NCBI GenBank assembly: GCA_910578035.1
Contig: CAJTOB010000001.1
Location: forward strand, 19,015 to 83,014
DNA length: 64,000 nucleotides
Reading direction: 5' to 3'
Source of the DNA: an uncultured Muribaculaceae bacterium
Lineage (GTDB): Bacteria; Bacteroidota; Bacteroidia; Bacteroidales; Muribaculaceae
Shown here: piece by piece, positions 24,699-32,349 of the stretch
Layout of the letters: each line of letters begins with the position of its first letter
How positions within the stretch are numbered: the stretch's first letter is position 1
The notes under the pieces: model-generated
The model's database searches: none
What the model was told of the DNA's origin: nothing
Seen by the model: the letters and a program-made list of their open reading frames with translations, nothing else
Program-made: the position numbers and the translations under genes

Positions 24699-27653
24699 TT
24701 ACTTTGTCTCGAAAAAGCGCAGAATCTGGCTCATCAGATGGTTGCGGCTGCTGCCGTCGCCCTTGATGGTTTCGAAGGGGAATCCGATTACAACTGCCTT
24801 GTGGGTAGCGTCCTGCATCACTGTGCCGGCTATGAGGTTGTTCTCGCCGTAGCGCATGAAAGTGGCGCCGGTGGCGTTGTCGGCCGGATAGAATGAGTCG
24901 GGCGATTCTACTGCATAAAAATCTGCGTTGTATTCATTATAGAAGTTATACTCGCCTTTGCCGAAGGCCTTGAAGCGCACCGGCACCTGATATGCATCGC
25001 CGGTCACAGAGGCCTGTCCGACACGCCAGTTGAAGCCGAGAACCTGCTGAGCGAATTTCTTGTCGGCTTCCGCAATTTCGGGGGTGGAGTAGGGGTTATC
25101 CCAGATATCTGTCGCCACATACGAACCGCTCACAAAGAAGTTTGTGCCGGCCTTGGCAAGAGTGGCCATGCGTGTCTGAAGTTCTGAGGGGAATGCCTTG
25201 AAGCGTGTGCCGTAGGCGCCTCTGCCGGTCTTTGTCTCTTTCTGCTTGCCGAGGATAAGGTCGACCGCCGCCGGCGTGTCGCTTGACTCGCAGAATGCCT
25301 CGAGAGAGGTCGATACAAACGACCATCCAGCCGCCATCGCTGCCGCTCCATGAGAGCCCGTGTAGTCAAATGTGTTTCCGGCAATCACTTTGTCTTCGTA
25401 GTTTGCTCGCGAAGCGCCGAAACCGGCTGCATCGTCGTCCATCCAGGGTATCTGGCGGCGGAATTCAAACTGTTCGCCGATATAGGATATATCCTGCATA
25501 TAGGGCACACCGCCGTCGCGCGATGTGTAGAAGCCTGCAATTTCTTCAGGGCCCTCGCCGGCATCGAAGCGGTCGGGAGCGCTTATGCGTGTAAAGCCGT
25601 TGACAACAGTGAGCATATTCTTTGCACCCTCGGCACGGCCGCAGGCAAGCACCTCCGACGGGAACGAGACTCCGCCGTCGTTGCCGGCTATGATGCGGTA
25701 AGAAGTCACTGCGCCGGGCACAACCTTGTTTACAGTATATTCAGGTTTGTCGGTGCGGGCTATGGTGCGGAATGCTCCGCCGTCCATGCGCTCCTGCACG
25801 AGGTAATAGGTAGGACGTGCGGTCGCTTCGTGCTTGTCGACAGTTTCTTTCCAGCTGAGCTGCCAGAATCCGTCGGCATCTTTGATGGCAAAAGCACGCA
25901 CCGGCAGCGGCTGGACCACATAGGGGCGTCCGTCGCGCTGTGCGATATATTTGAGCATACCCTTATAGATGGCGCGGCTCACTGTGAAGCGGAAAGCGGG
26001 GTCAAGTCCATACGACATGTCGGCAAAGTTCTGATGGCTCAGGAATTCGAGTAGCATCGCCGGTACCTCAGGCGAGCGTGCTTCGTGATATGAGCGGTCC
26101 CACATGCCGCGGCGTGTCCAGTTCGGCTCATAGTCGGCGCGTACATCGTCCACTATGTTTGTCATTATGATGTCGGTAAGGTCGCGCGAGGCAAGACGGC
26201 TGCTGCCGTTGCCCGTAGTCTCGCCCTGAGTGCAGTAAATGCCGAGTGTGCCGATGATAGAATCGTTGAGCGTAGTGCCGGCATCGGTATGGAACGCAAA
26301 ACTCAGGTCAACAGGTATATTCAGACCCTCACGGCCGGGGAGCATCGACGAACCGCCAGCAAGCCAGTTCACCCACAGTCCGCGGCTGCAATAGTCGTCG
26401 GTATAGTCGTTTACGTTGTCTGTCTTGGTATATACGCTGTCGGGAGCTCCGGCCCACTGCAGGAAGTAGCGGGCGCCCTCTGTAAAGCGCGGATAACCCG
26501 AGAGCACATACTCGTAGTCGATGCTGTCGAGCGGTTCTTTCACAATTCGCGCCACATTGCCCATGCCGCCGCCTATCTTCACGGCGTCTGCGCTTACCAC
26601 ACTGCCTTTGGCGCCGGTATTGGCAAGCTCTACAATGGTCTTGTCGTGACCGGCCTTGAGAGGAAAGTGTCCGAGATAAATCCAAGTGCCTCCGCCCATG
26701 CGCTGGTTCACAGTGAAATTGTGTTCGCCGTCGGCGGCGTAGACCTTATAGCTGGCCCGCTCACTGCTGTTGGGCTGCGACTGATGGCTCACATAAACGG
26801 CATATGTGTCGCTTTTGGGAATATCGGCCTTCCAGCTGTAGTGTGCCGATGCTTTTTCCGACGCGTCGGCCACAATCGCTGTGCCTGCCTTGAACGGGTT
26901 GTCGCCCACATGAAGTTCTTTCTTGTCATAGGCGAAGCCTGGCACGGTTTTGTATTTGCCTTCTGCCTCGAATTTGCCTGTAGCATAGGGCGTAGCATCG
27001 TTGTCTATGATTATTTCGGTAGTATTGATGTCGCGTTCGCGAGGGCTCATCACATAAGTGCCCGCATTCTCAAGCATAGGCATGAGAAACGGCATCACAT
27101 ACGACTGCGGATAAAGGTCTTCGACTGTCTGGAAAATTCGGGCGCGCTGCCATTCCCAGCGGTTGAGCTTCGGCTCGAAATACCAGCCATGGCTCTGCCA
27201 CAGTGCAATGTTGGCTCCATCAAGACCCTTGGGGGCCTTTTCGGCATCTTCGCGCACTATAAAAGGCTTCGTTTCGGTCGGACCGGCATTTTTCTTGGCT
27301 GCGAAAAGAGCGAGTTTGTCGAGGTCGCTTTTGCCGCTTTTAAGAGTTACCTTGTAAGATGAGAACGAAGGCCCCATCGCTTTCTTGATATCCTCTTTCA
27401 GGGCGCCAAGCCTGGTGGCATCGAGAGGCACATAGGCTGCGTTGCCGTTGAATTCGACCAAAATGGTTTTCTTCGCCGTATTGACAGTGACTTTTTTTGC
27501 CTCCACTTTGCCAAAGCCGGTGGTGCCTGGTAAATAATTGTTTATAGCTGCCGTTGCGGCGTTTTCTCTTTCTCCGGCTATGGCTGCAACAGGCAAAGAA
27601 GCACTCAGAAAAGCCATGAGCCCCGGAATAAGAACCTTAATTGTGTTTGTCAT
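24699..27653 (-). CDS. Exported amidase_3 / golvesin-domain protein (probable N-acetylmuramoyl-L-alanine amidase)
   Basis: This 984-residue protein has a signal peptide (about residues 1-27) and is often annotated in Bacteroidales as xanthan lyase. I read it as an amidase_3-type zinc hydrolase with a golvesin/xly-type carbohydrate-binding insert. Metal-ligand and catalytic candidates are H155 (LWQSHGWYFE), E167, H455 (SFAFHTDAG) and E536 (PAMLLEFLSHQN). They match the His-Glu-His and C-terminal Glu pattern of the family. The insert, about 215-365, includes ADIPKSDTYAVYVSHQ and GTWIYLGHFPLKAG. A fibronectin-like region and a C-terminal domain follow. Removing stem peptides would prepare glycans for the adjacent muramidase pathway, which is inference. 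It has its own promoter and terminator. Confidence 0.7.
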   Translation of the reverse strand: MTNTIKVLIPGLMAFLSASLPVAAIAGERENAATAAINNYLPGTTGFGKVEAKKVTVNTAKKTILVEFNGNAAYVPLDATRLGALKEDIKKAMGPSFSSYKVTLKSGKSDLDKLALFAAKKNAGPTETKPFIVREDAEKAPKGLDGANIALWQSHGWYFEPKLNRWEWQRARIFQTVEDLYPQSYVMPFLMPMLENAGTYVMSPRERDINTTEIIIDNDATPYATGKFEAEGKYKTVPGFAYDKKELHVGDNPFKAGTAIVADASEKASAHYSWKADIPKSDTYAVYVSHQSQPNSSERASYKVYAADGEHNFTVNQRMGGGTWIYLGHFPLKAGHDKTIVELANTGAKGSVVSADAVKIGGGMGNVARIVKEPLDSIDYEYVLSGYPRFTEGARYFLQWAGAPDSVYTKTDNVNDYTDDYCSRGLWVNWLAGGSSMLPGREGLNIPVDLSFAFHTDAGTTLNDSIIGTLGIYCTQGETTGNGSSRLASRDLTDIIMTNIVDDVRADYEPNWTRRGMWDRSYHEARSPEVPAMLLEFLSHQNFADMSYGLDPAFRFTVSRAIYKGMLKYIAQRDGRPYVVQPLPVRAFAIKDADGFWQLSWKETVDKHEATARPTYYLVQERMDGGAFRTIARTDKPEYTVNKVVPGAVTSYRIIAGNDGGVSFPSEVLACGRAEGAKNMLTVVNGFTRISAPDRFDAGEGPEEIAGFYTSRDGGVPYMQDISYIGEQFEFRRQIPWMDDDAAGFGASRANYEDKVIAGNTFDYTGSHGAAAMAAGWSFVSTSLEAFCESSDTPAAVDLILGKQKETKTGRGAYGTRFKAFPSELQTRMATLAKAGTNFFVSGSYVATDIWDNPYSTPEIAEADKKFAQQVLGFNWRVGQASVTGDAYQVPVRFKAFGKGEYNFYNEYNADFYAVESPDSFYPADNATGATFMRYGENNLIAGTVMQDATHKAVVIGFPFETIKGDGSSRNHLMSQILRFFETK

Positions 27654-27700
27654 ATGGGTTTGTAATCGTTATTGGGGCAAGGATTGTTCTCCCGATATGG

Positions 27701-27730
27701 CAAAAGTAAGAAAAAAGATATAGCGACACA
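27701..27730 (-). promoter_or_regulatory. Promoter of the amidase/golvesin gene
   Basis: The minus strand has TACTTTTG (27701-27708), a consensus -7 element, with a weak -33-like TTGT about 19 bases further upstream. It lies about 50 bases before the ATG at 27653. Confidence 0.55.
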
Positions 27731-27851
27731 ACCCCATGCACTTATAAATCTATTATTTTAAACACTATTTAATAATCGTAAATAAATATTTAGAAATACC
27801 CCTCGTTTAGAAAACAATGCACAGGGCGTCGAATTTGGAATACAGGCAGTT

Positions 27852-28052
27852 TCAGTCGCCTTCTTCGAGCATGAAAATCTGTTCTACAGGTTTGCTGAAA
27901 TAGCGGCCGATTTTGAGGGCGAGGGGAGTGGAGGGCAAAAAATGCCCCTTCTCTATTGCTATAATCGTCTGGCGGCTAACTCCAAGAGCATCGGCAAGTT
28001 GCTGCTGTGTGATGTTCTTCTCGGCCCGTTCGATTTTAATCCTGTTCTTCAT
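27852..28052 (-). CDS. Small XRE-family transcriptional regulator
   Basis: This is a compact 66-residue Cro/CI-type DNA-binding protein that is nearly all helix-turn-helix. The recognition region is TQQQLADALGVSRQTIIAIE, followed by GHFLPSTPLALKIGRYFSKP and VEQIF, the YgzD/YozG-like subfamily often paired with a membrane protein. I start at the ATG at 28052 (MKNRIKIERAEKN). An in-frame ATG ten codons upstream would add MKCINTTQAA, which is unlike the family. The chosen start overlaps the upstream membrane-protein gene by 17 bases, so the two are translationally coupled. A palindrome upstream of the pair is a likely target. Confidence 0.88.
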   Translation of the reverse strand: MKNRIKIERAEKNITQQQLADALGVSRQTIIAIEKGHFLPSTPLALKIGRYFSKPVEQIFMLEEGD

Positions 28053-28446
28053 CGCCGCTTGAGTAGTATTTATGCATTTCATACCGGAAGCGCAGGGCGA
28101 AAATTATCGGAAACGCAACCAGATTTGCTGCCATCACATAGAAATAGTCCATGCCGTTGACAACCAGGGTCTCGATGACAAGGAATGTCACGTATGCGTA
28201 GAGAGCGCTCAGCAGCGAACGCAGGCGTATCGCCCCGGTCATTTCGTCTTCTATTCGCTCCCGCGAGCAGGTGATAAACAGTGAGCCGAGCGCAATGCCG
28301 ATGATAGCGGTATCATTGGCGATAGTTTCGGTAAGCCCGCTGAAACTCAAAGCACCATACATCAGCAGAATGCCGAGTACAATAGAGGGCACGAATGCAA
28401 TCCAGCCTATAACGCGGAATATCCGGGGAAAAAGAAATAGTTTCAT
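28036..28446 (-). CDS. Membrane protein paired with XRE regulator
   Basis: This 136-residue protein has four predicted transmembrane segments, arranged as two hairpins around a cytoplasmic motif RERIEDEMTGAIRLRSLL (about residues 61-78). The motif and gene pairing are common in Bacteroidetes (membrane protein followed by a small XRE regulator), but I know no defined function. The membrane protein may control the regulator's activity; that is inference from the overlap of the two reading frames. It is preceded by a promoter-like TACCTTTG and an inverted repeat. Confidence 0.75.
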   Translation of the reverse strand: MKLFLFPRIFRVIGWIAFVPSIVLGILLMYGALSFSGLTETIANDTAIIGIALGSLFITCSRERIEDEMTGAIRLRSLLSALYAYVTFLVIETLVVNGMDYFYVMAANLVAFPIIFALRFRYEMHKYYSSGDEEQD

Positions 28447-28475
28447 AAAAAGATACTGTTAAAAGTTTGACACTG

Positions 28476-28483
28476 CAAAGGTA
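28476..28483 (-). promoter_or_regulatory. -7 promoter element for membrane protein/XRE pair
   Basis: The minus strand reads TACCTTTG, a good -7 match, about 30 bases upstream of the ATG at 28446. A TTTA is present about 20 bases further upstream as a weak -33 box. Confidence 0.55.
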
Positions 28484-28501
28484 AAAATAATTTTACAAAA
28501 A

Positions 28502-28517
28502 GTAAAGCAAACTTTAC
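28502..28517. promoter_or_regulatory. Palindromic candidate operator (GTAAAG-N4-CTTTAC)
   Basis: A perfect 6-bp inverted repeat with a 4-base spacer lies at and just upstream of the -33 region of the membrane-protein/XRE promoter. This is the usual position for an autoregulatory operator of a small XRE repressor. It is also 56 bases past the end of the TIR-EF-Tu gene, so it could alternatively be part of a weak hairpin there. Confidence 0.45.
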
Positions 28518-28572
28518 ATTAAAATTCATCAAAAAAACATTACCCTTGGTCTGTCATTCGAAAAATACAATT

Positions 28573-29634
28573 TTATAAGCCATAAACCAGACCGAATCCT
28601 AAAGTCTGGTTCTTGATTCTCAGAGCAACAATGTCTTCTTCTATGATGAAGATGCTATTGTCGAGCCGTAGTTTTATAGCGAGATAATCGCCGTTATTAG
28701 CCGATGTCTGCGACATTCTGATAATAGTGGCTTCAACATCCGTACATCTGTTATATATTTTTAGTCTGTCGCCAGTTTTTAAGTTGATTCTTGTTGGATT
28801 ACCTTCGTCTTTAGTAAAAATATATGCAGCGATTGTTATGGAATCATGTAGTCTGTGGGGATTTTCGGAAACTAGTACCATACCTCGCTTGACATCGTTT
28901 TTAGTTATCCCCTTTAGCAATAGTCCAGGATTATCGCCGATTTCTGCACTGTCACAAAGTTTGCGGAGCATCTCGATTCCGCTTACAATCGTCTTTTTTA
29001 CATTTTTATTCTTCGCAATCCATACCTCATCGCCAACGTATATGGAACCACTTTCTATCGTGCCAGTTACTACTGTTCCACGCCCAGTAATTGTAAATAC
29101 GTCTTCTATCGGAAATATAAACTCATCATTTTTGTTTTTTTCTTCCCGGTTTTTCAATCTGTCAAAAATGTATTCAACTGGGAAAGGTGGACTCTGAAGA
29201 TTATTATTTCTATTGCAATCAGGAATGCTACCCGTAAGTGTTGCTTTGCCTTCAAAAAGGTTAATGATAGTATTTATTGAACCTTCAAGATTATCATAAG
29301 CTGTAATCCATTGTTTTCGTTTGAGATAGTAGCTGAACTCAGGTGTAAGTGCCACATTCTCTATAAAAACAGGCACTATATTCTTTTTCAGTCCGTGGGC
29401 ATTGTCAACTTCGTTCAGTACATCTTCCGATTTCAGAGAATTCGATGATATAAATATTAAAAAGGTGTCCGAATTGATAAGACCTTGCATTATAGCACGC
29501 GCATATGGTGTGCCTGGGGTGATATTGCGTGGGGCTATCCAGCATTTTATACCTCGCATTTCTAACTTGTGACAGATTTCTGTTGGTAATATATCTGCCG
29601 ATGAATAACTTATGAAGACATTGAATTCAGACAT
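28573..29634 (-). CDS. TIR domain fused to EF-Tu domains II and III (no GTPase domain)
   Basis: This 353-residue protein has two parts. Residues 1-128 are a TIR domain (NVFISYSSAD at 5-14; SSNSLKSEDVLNEVDNA at 63-79). E75 occupies the position of the catalytic glutamate of NADase TIRs. Residues 129-170 are a linker whose end resembles the helix before EF-Tu domain II. From 172 the sequence is unmistakably EF-Tu: FPIEDVFTITGRGTVVTGTI (174-193), SGIEMLRKL, GLLLKGI, KRGMVLV (domain II), then domain III with FTKDEG and the C-terminal NQTLGFGLV. No G1-G5 GTPase motifs exist. T344 aligns with the EF-Tu C-terminal loop threonine (T382 in E. coli). The gene is AT-richer than its neighbours, solitary and has a near-ideal promoter. 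Its function is unknown; an immune sensor-effector is the leading inference. Confidence 0.9.
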   Translation of the reverse strand: MSEFNVFISYSSADILPTEICHKLEMRGIKCWIAPRNITPGTPYARAIMQGLINSDTFLIFISSNSLKSEDVLNEVDNAHGLKKNIVPVFIENVALTPEFSYYLKRKQWITAYDNLEGSINTIINLFEGKATLTGSIPDCNRNNNLQSPPFPVEYIFDRLKNREEKNKNDEFIFPIEDVFTITGRGTVVTGTIESGSIYVGDEVWIAKNKNVKKTIVSGIEMLRKLCDSAEIGDNPGLLLKGITKNDVKRGMVLVSENPHRLHDSITIAAYIFTKDEGNPTRINLKTGDRLKIYNRCTDVEATIIRMSQTSANNGDYLAIKLRLDNSIFIIEEDIVALRIKNQTLGFGLVYGL

Positions 29635-29665
29635 GGAACAATTTCAGTTTAGGTTGCGTGTTTCG

Positions 29666-29697
29666 CAAAAGTACTTATTATTTTTATTTCGGACAAA
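29666..29697 (-). promoter_or_regulatory. Consensus promoter of the TIR-EF-Tu gene
   Basis: On the minus strand TTTG (29694-29697) and TACTTTTG (29666-29673) are separated by exactly 20 bases. This is an ideal vegetative Bacteroidetes promoter, about 32 bases upstream of the ATG at 29634. It implies steady expression rather than dependence on a neighbour. Confidence 0.8.
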
Positions 29698-29718
29698 TGC
29701 TATGTGGCGGTTTTTTGC

Positions 29719-29726
29719 TATTTTTG
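29719..29726 (+). promoter_or_regulatory. -7 promoter element at the ung start
   Basis: TATTTTTG ends 4 bases before the ung ATG at 29731. With the usual short distance from the -7 box to the transcription start, the mRNA would begin at or next to the ATG, so a leaderless message is possible. No TTTG box is found at the right spacing. Confidence 0.45.
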
Positions 29727-29730
29727 CGCT

Positions 29731-30405
29731 ATGAATGTGAGAATTGAACAAACATGGAAAGATGCTCTCGCCGCCGAGTGGGAGAAGTCTTATTTTGCCG
29801 ATTTGGTGGCCTTTGTGCGTGGTAAATATGCGAGCAATACAGTCTATCCGCCGGCAGGGCGCATTTTCGCGGCTTTCGACGCCTGTCCTTTCGACAAGGT
29901 CAAGGTCGTAATCATCGGTCAGGACCCATATCACGGTCCGGGCCAGGCCAATGGCTTCTGTTTTTCTGTCAATCCGGGTGTTCAGCTACCTCCCTCGCTT
30001 GTAAATATATATAAGGAAATGCTCAGCGATGTCGGGCAGCCGGGGCAGCCACTGCCTTCATCGGGCGACCTCACATATCTTGCCGCTCAGGGCGTGCTGT
30101 TGCTCAACGCCACTCTCACCGTCGACGCCCACAATGCCGCTTCGCACCAGGGGCATGGCTGGGAGACATTTACCGACGCCGTCATCGAGCGCCTCAACCG
30201 CGAGCGCGAGAACATCGTCTTTCTCCTGTGGGGCTCATATGCCATTCGCAAGGGTGCCCTGATAGACCGTTCGCGCCATCTTGTGCTCACATCGCCACAC
30301 CCCTCGCCGCTGTCGGCTCACCGCGGATTTTTCGGAAACCACCATTTCAGCACAGCCAACGCTTACCTCGCCGAGCACGGCAAAGAACCCGTAAAATGGC
30401 TCTGA
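29731..30405 (+). CDS. ung: Uracil-DNA glycosylase (family 1)
   Basis: Ung removes uracil from DNA to start base-excision repair. The protein is 224 residues from the ATG at 29731 (MNVRIEQTWKDALAAEW). The active-site loop GQDPYHGPGQANGFCFSV contains the catalytic Asp. The uracil-binding LLLNATLTV and the Leu-loop HPSPLSAHRGFFG are all intact. An upstream in-frame GTG at 29704 would lie ahead of the promoter element and is rejected. Its stop overlaps the start of the next gene by 10 bases. It is divergent from the TIR-EF-Tu gene. Confidence 0.96.
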   Translation: MNVRIEQTWKDALAAEWEKSYFADLVAFVRGKYASNTVYPPAGRIFAAFDACPFDKVKVVIIGQDPYHGPGQANGFCFSVNPGVQLPPSLVNIYKEMLSDVGQPGQPLPSSGDLTYLAAQGVLLLNATLTVDAHNAASHQGHGWETFTDAVIERLNRERENIVFLLWGSYAIRKGALIDRSRHLVLTSPHPSPLSAHRGFFGNHHFSTANAYLAEHGKEPVKWL

Positions 30406-31655
30406 AACATCTGTTTATATTGGTTGCAGCTTTGGCGGCAGTTCTCGTCGCCAGTGCCGCCGACACCATGACCGGCGTCTTCGACGAGCGGATAAAATCA
30501 CTGCAGGTGCGCCTCGACGGCAACGACTTCGCCGCGCCGGTGGTGGTGCTCGGCTCGTCCGACAGAATCCGCATAGACTTCGACCACCTCGCGGAAGACC
30601 GCGAGTATTTCCGCTACAGCCTTCAGCACTGTGATGCACGATGGCAGCCTTCCGGCCTGGTCGACAGCGAGTTTCTCGACGGTTTCAACGAAGGTTCTAT
30701 CGAAGACTACGGCTATTCGCAGGCAACGGTCGTGCATTATGTCCACTATTCTCTCACTATACCCAACGAAGAAGTAGCTCCCACAATTTCAGGAAACTAT
30801 CTGCTCAGAATCTATCGCGAGAATGAGCCCGACGAGCCTCTGCTTCAATGCCGCTTTATGGTGAGCGAGCAGACTGTACCCGTATCGGCTTTCTTGACCT
30901 CGCGCACCGACGTCGACTACAACAAAGCCCACCAGCAGCTCGAAATATGCGTCGATACAGAGCGCGCCGACGTAGAGGATATCTACAACGACCTCCGGGT
31001 GGTAGTGCAGCAGAACGGACGCCTCGACAGCGAGCGAGCCCTTCTCCGACCCATGCGCACCTCCGGGCGCAAGGCGTATTTCGAGCACACTCCCGAACTC
31101 ATATTCGAGGGCGGCAACGAATATCGCCGTTTCGAGACCGTTTCGGAATATTACCCCGGCATCGGTGTCGAATCGATTGATTTTCAGAATCCCTACCGCC
31201 ACTTCTATCTCTTCGTCGACGAGCCCCGTGCCGACAAGCCGTATCTCTACGACCAGACCCAGCACGGACGCTATTTTATTCGACGTCAGGGCGCTGCCGA
31301 GAGCGACTACGAGGCCGACTATGGGGTAGTGCACTTCGAGCTCGACATGCCTCAGATTTCCGACGGCTCGATGATATTCATCGATGGCGACTTCGTACAC
31401 CGTCGCTTCGACCCCGAATCTGAAATGCGCTTCAACCCCGTGACTCAGCGCTACGAACGCGCCATGCTCCTCAAACAGGGCGCTTACAACTACCAGTACC
31501 TTCTTGTGCCTCCGGGCGCTATGCGCGGCTACACCGCACCCATCGAAGGCGACTCCTATCAGACCGACAACGAATACCTCATAAAAATATATCACCGCCG
31601 CCGTGGCGACCGCTACGACCGCCTCATCGGCGTTCACCAAATAATTGATAATTAA
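30396..31655 (+). CDS. Type IX secretion system plug-type protein (DUF5103)
   Basis: This is an exported protein of 419 residues; the signal peptide is MALKHLFILVAALAAVLVAS, ending near AADT. The sequence matches DUF5103, whose Flavobacterium member was seen as the plug bound to the SprA translocon of the type IX secretion system. Typical segments are LEDREYF-like AEDREYFRYSLQHCDARWQP, YSLTIPNEE and the C-terminal EGDSYQTDNEYLIKIYHR. I start at the ATG at 30396, inside the end of ung; longer in-frame starts lack a signal peptide. The esterase at 35005-36840 ends in a sorting-like domain, so a T9SS cargo may be nearby. Confidence 0.82.
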   Translation: MALKHLFILVAALAAVLVASAADTMTGVFDERIKSLQVRLDGNDFAAPVVVLGSSDRIRIDFDHLAEDREYFRYSLQHCDARWQPSGLVDSEFLDGFNEGSIEDYGYSQATVVHYVHYSLTIPNEEVAPTISGNYLLRIYRENEPDEPLLQCRFMVSEQTVPVSAFLTSRTDVDYNKAHQQLEICVDTERADVEDIYNDLRVVVQQNGRLDSERALLRPMRTSGRKAYFEHTPELIFEGGNEYRRFETVSEYYPGIGVESIDFQNPYRHFYLFVDEPRADKPYLYDQTQHGRYFIRRQGAAESDYEADYGVVHFELDMPQISDGSMIFIDGDFVHRRFDPESEMRFNPVTQRYERAMLLKQGAYNYQYLLVPPGAMRGYTAPIEGDSYQTDNEYLIKIYHRRRGDRYDRLIGVHQIIDN

Positions 31656-31740
31656 TAATGTAGAATTAATAATTATCGGTTCAATCATCTGTCTGATGAA
31701 AAACTTTGTAGTTAGGTAATAATTCTAAATTATTAATTAT
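31649..31740. repeat. Inverted pair of 20-bp AT-rich repeats
   Basis: The element AATTCTAMATTATTAATTAT (M = A or C) occurs on the minus strand at 31649-31668 and on the plus strand at 31721-31740. The copies agree in 19 of 20 bases and are separated by 52 bases. The first copy is also itself part of an imperfect hairpin. The arrangement resembles a REPIN-type small mobile or structural element and fills the gap between the plug-protein and DUF3109 genes. It could also act as a terminator-like structure. Confidence 0.6.
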
Positions 31741-31761
31741 TCATTCTTAATTCAAAAGAAA

Positions 31762-32349
31762 GTGTTACAGATTCAGGATACCTTGGTAAGTCTCGACTTG
31801 GTCGAGCGTTTTTTCTGTTGCGACCTTGAAGCCTGCAAAGGCCAGTGCTGTCTCGAAGGCGATGCCGGCGCCCCGCTCGACGAGGGCGAGGCCGAAAAAA
31901 TCAGGGAAGTACTGCCGATAGTATGGGATAGACTATTGCCTGCCGCTCAGCGCGAAATAGAAGAAAACGGCGTAAGCTACATCGACGAGGAAGGCGACGA
32001 GGTCACCGCCCTTGTCGAAGGCCGTAACTGTGCCTTCGCAACACTCGACGCCGACGGAAACTGGCTCTGCGCCCTCGAAGAAGCCTACCGCCAGGGCCGT
32101 TCGCCCTTCTTCAAGCCCGTTTCGTGCCATCTATATCCCGTCCGCCTCAAAAAATACCCCACATTCACAGCCGTAAACTATCACCGCTGGAAAATATGCC
32201 GTGCCGCCGAAGTCCTCGGCCGCGCCAAAGGCCTCCGCGCCTATCAGTTCCTCGAAGGCCCCCTCCGCCGCCGCTTCGGCGACGCATGGTACGACGAGCT
32301 CGCCCTCACCTGCAAAGAATACCTCGCCACCTACGGCTCCGACTCATAG
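31762..32349 (+). CDS. DUF3109 cysteine-rich protein (YkgJ-like)
   Basis: This 195-residue cytoplasmic protein belongs to DUF3109, a cysteine-cluster family probably binding zinc or iron-sulfur. Cysteines visible near the N-terminus are FFCCDLEACKGQCC, with further ones in EGRNCAF, LCAL, SCHLYPVR, KICRAAEV and LTCKEY. The start is a GTG at 31762 (GTG TTA CAG ATT), matching the usual family beginning MLQI.DT.VSLD. No reaction is established for the family. It converges with the sodium symporter gene, and the two coding ends overlap by 6 bases. Confidence 0.82.
   Translation: MLQIQDTLVSLDLVERFFCCDLEACKGQCCLEGDAGAPLDEGEAEKIREVLPIVWDRLLPAAQREIEENGVSYIDEEGDEVTALVEGRNCAFATLDADGNWLCALEEAYRQGRSPFFKPVSCHLYPVRLKKYPTFTAVNYHRWKICRAAEVLGRAKGLRAYQFLEGPLRRRFGDAWYDELALTCKEYLATYGSDS

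Noticed and set aside
28573..29634. TIR-EF-Tu fusion as an assembly chimera or broken tuf gene
   Set aside because: The frame is continuous, both parts share the same AT-rich composition, the promoter is ideal and the junction is at a domain border; the EF-Tu part is diverged from true tuf.
29704..29730. Longer ung start at an upstream GTG
   Set aside because: It would lie ahead of the promoter element, and the added residues do not match the family.
31656..31761. CRISPR-like or phase-variation repeats in the AT-rich gap
   Set aside because: Only two inverted copies are present, with no regular spacers or adjacent invertase or cas genes.
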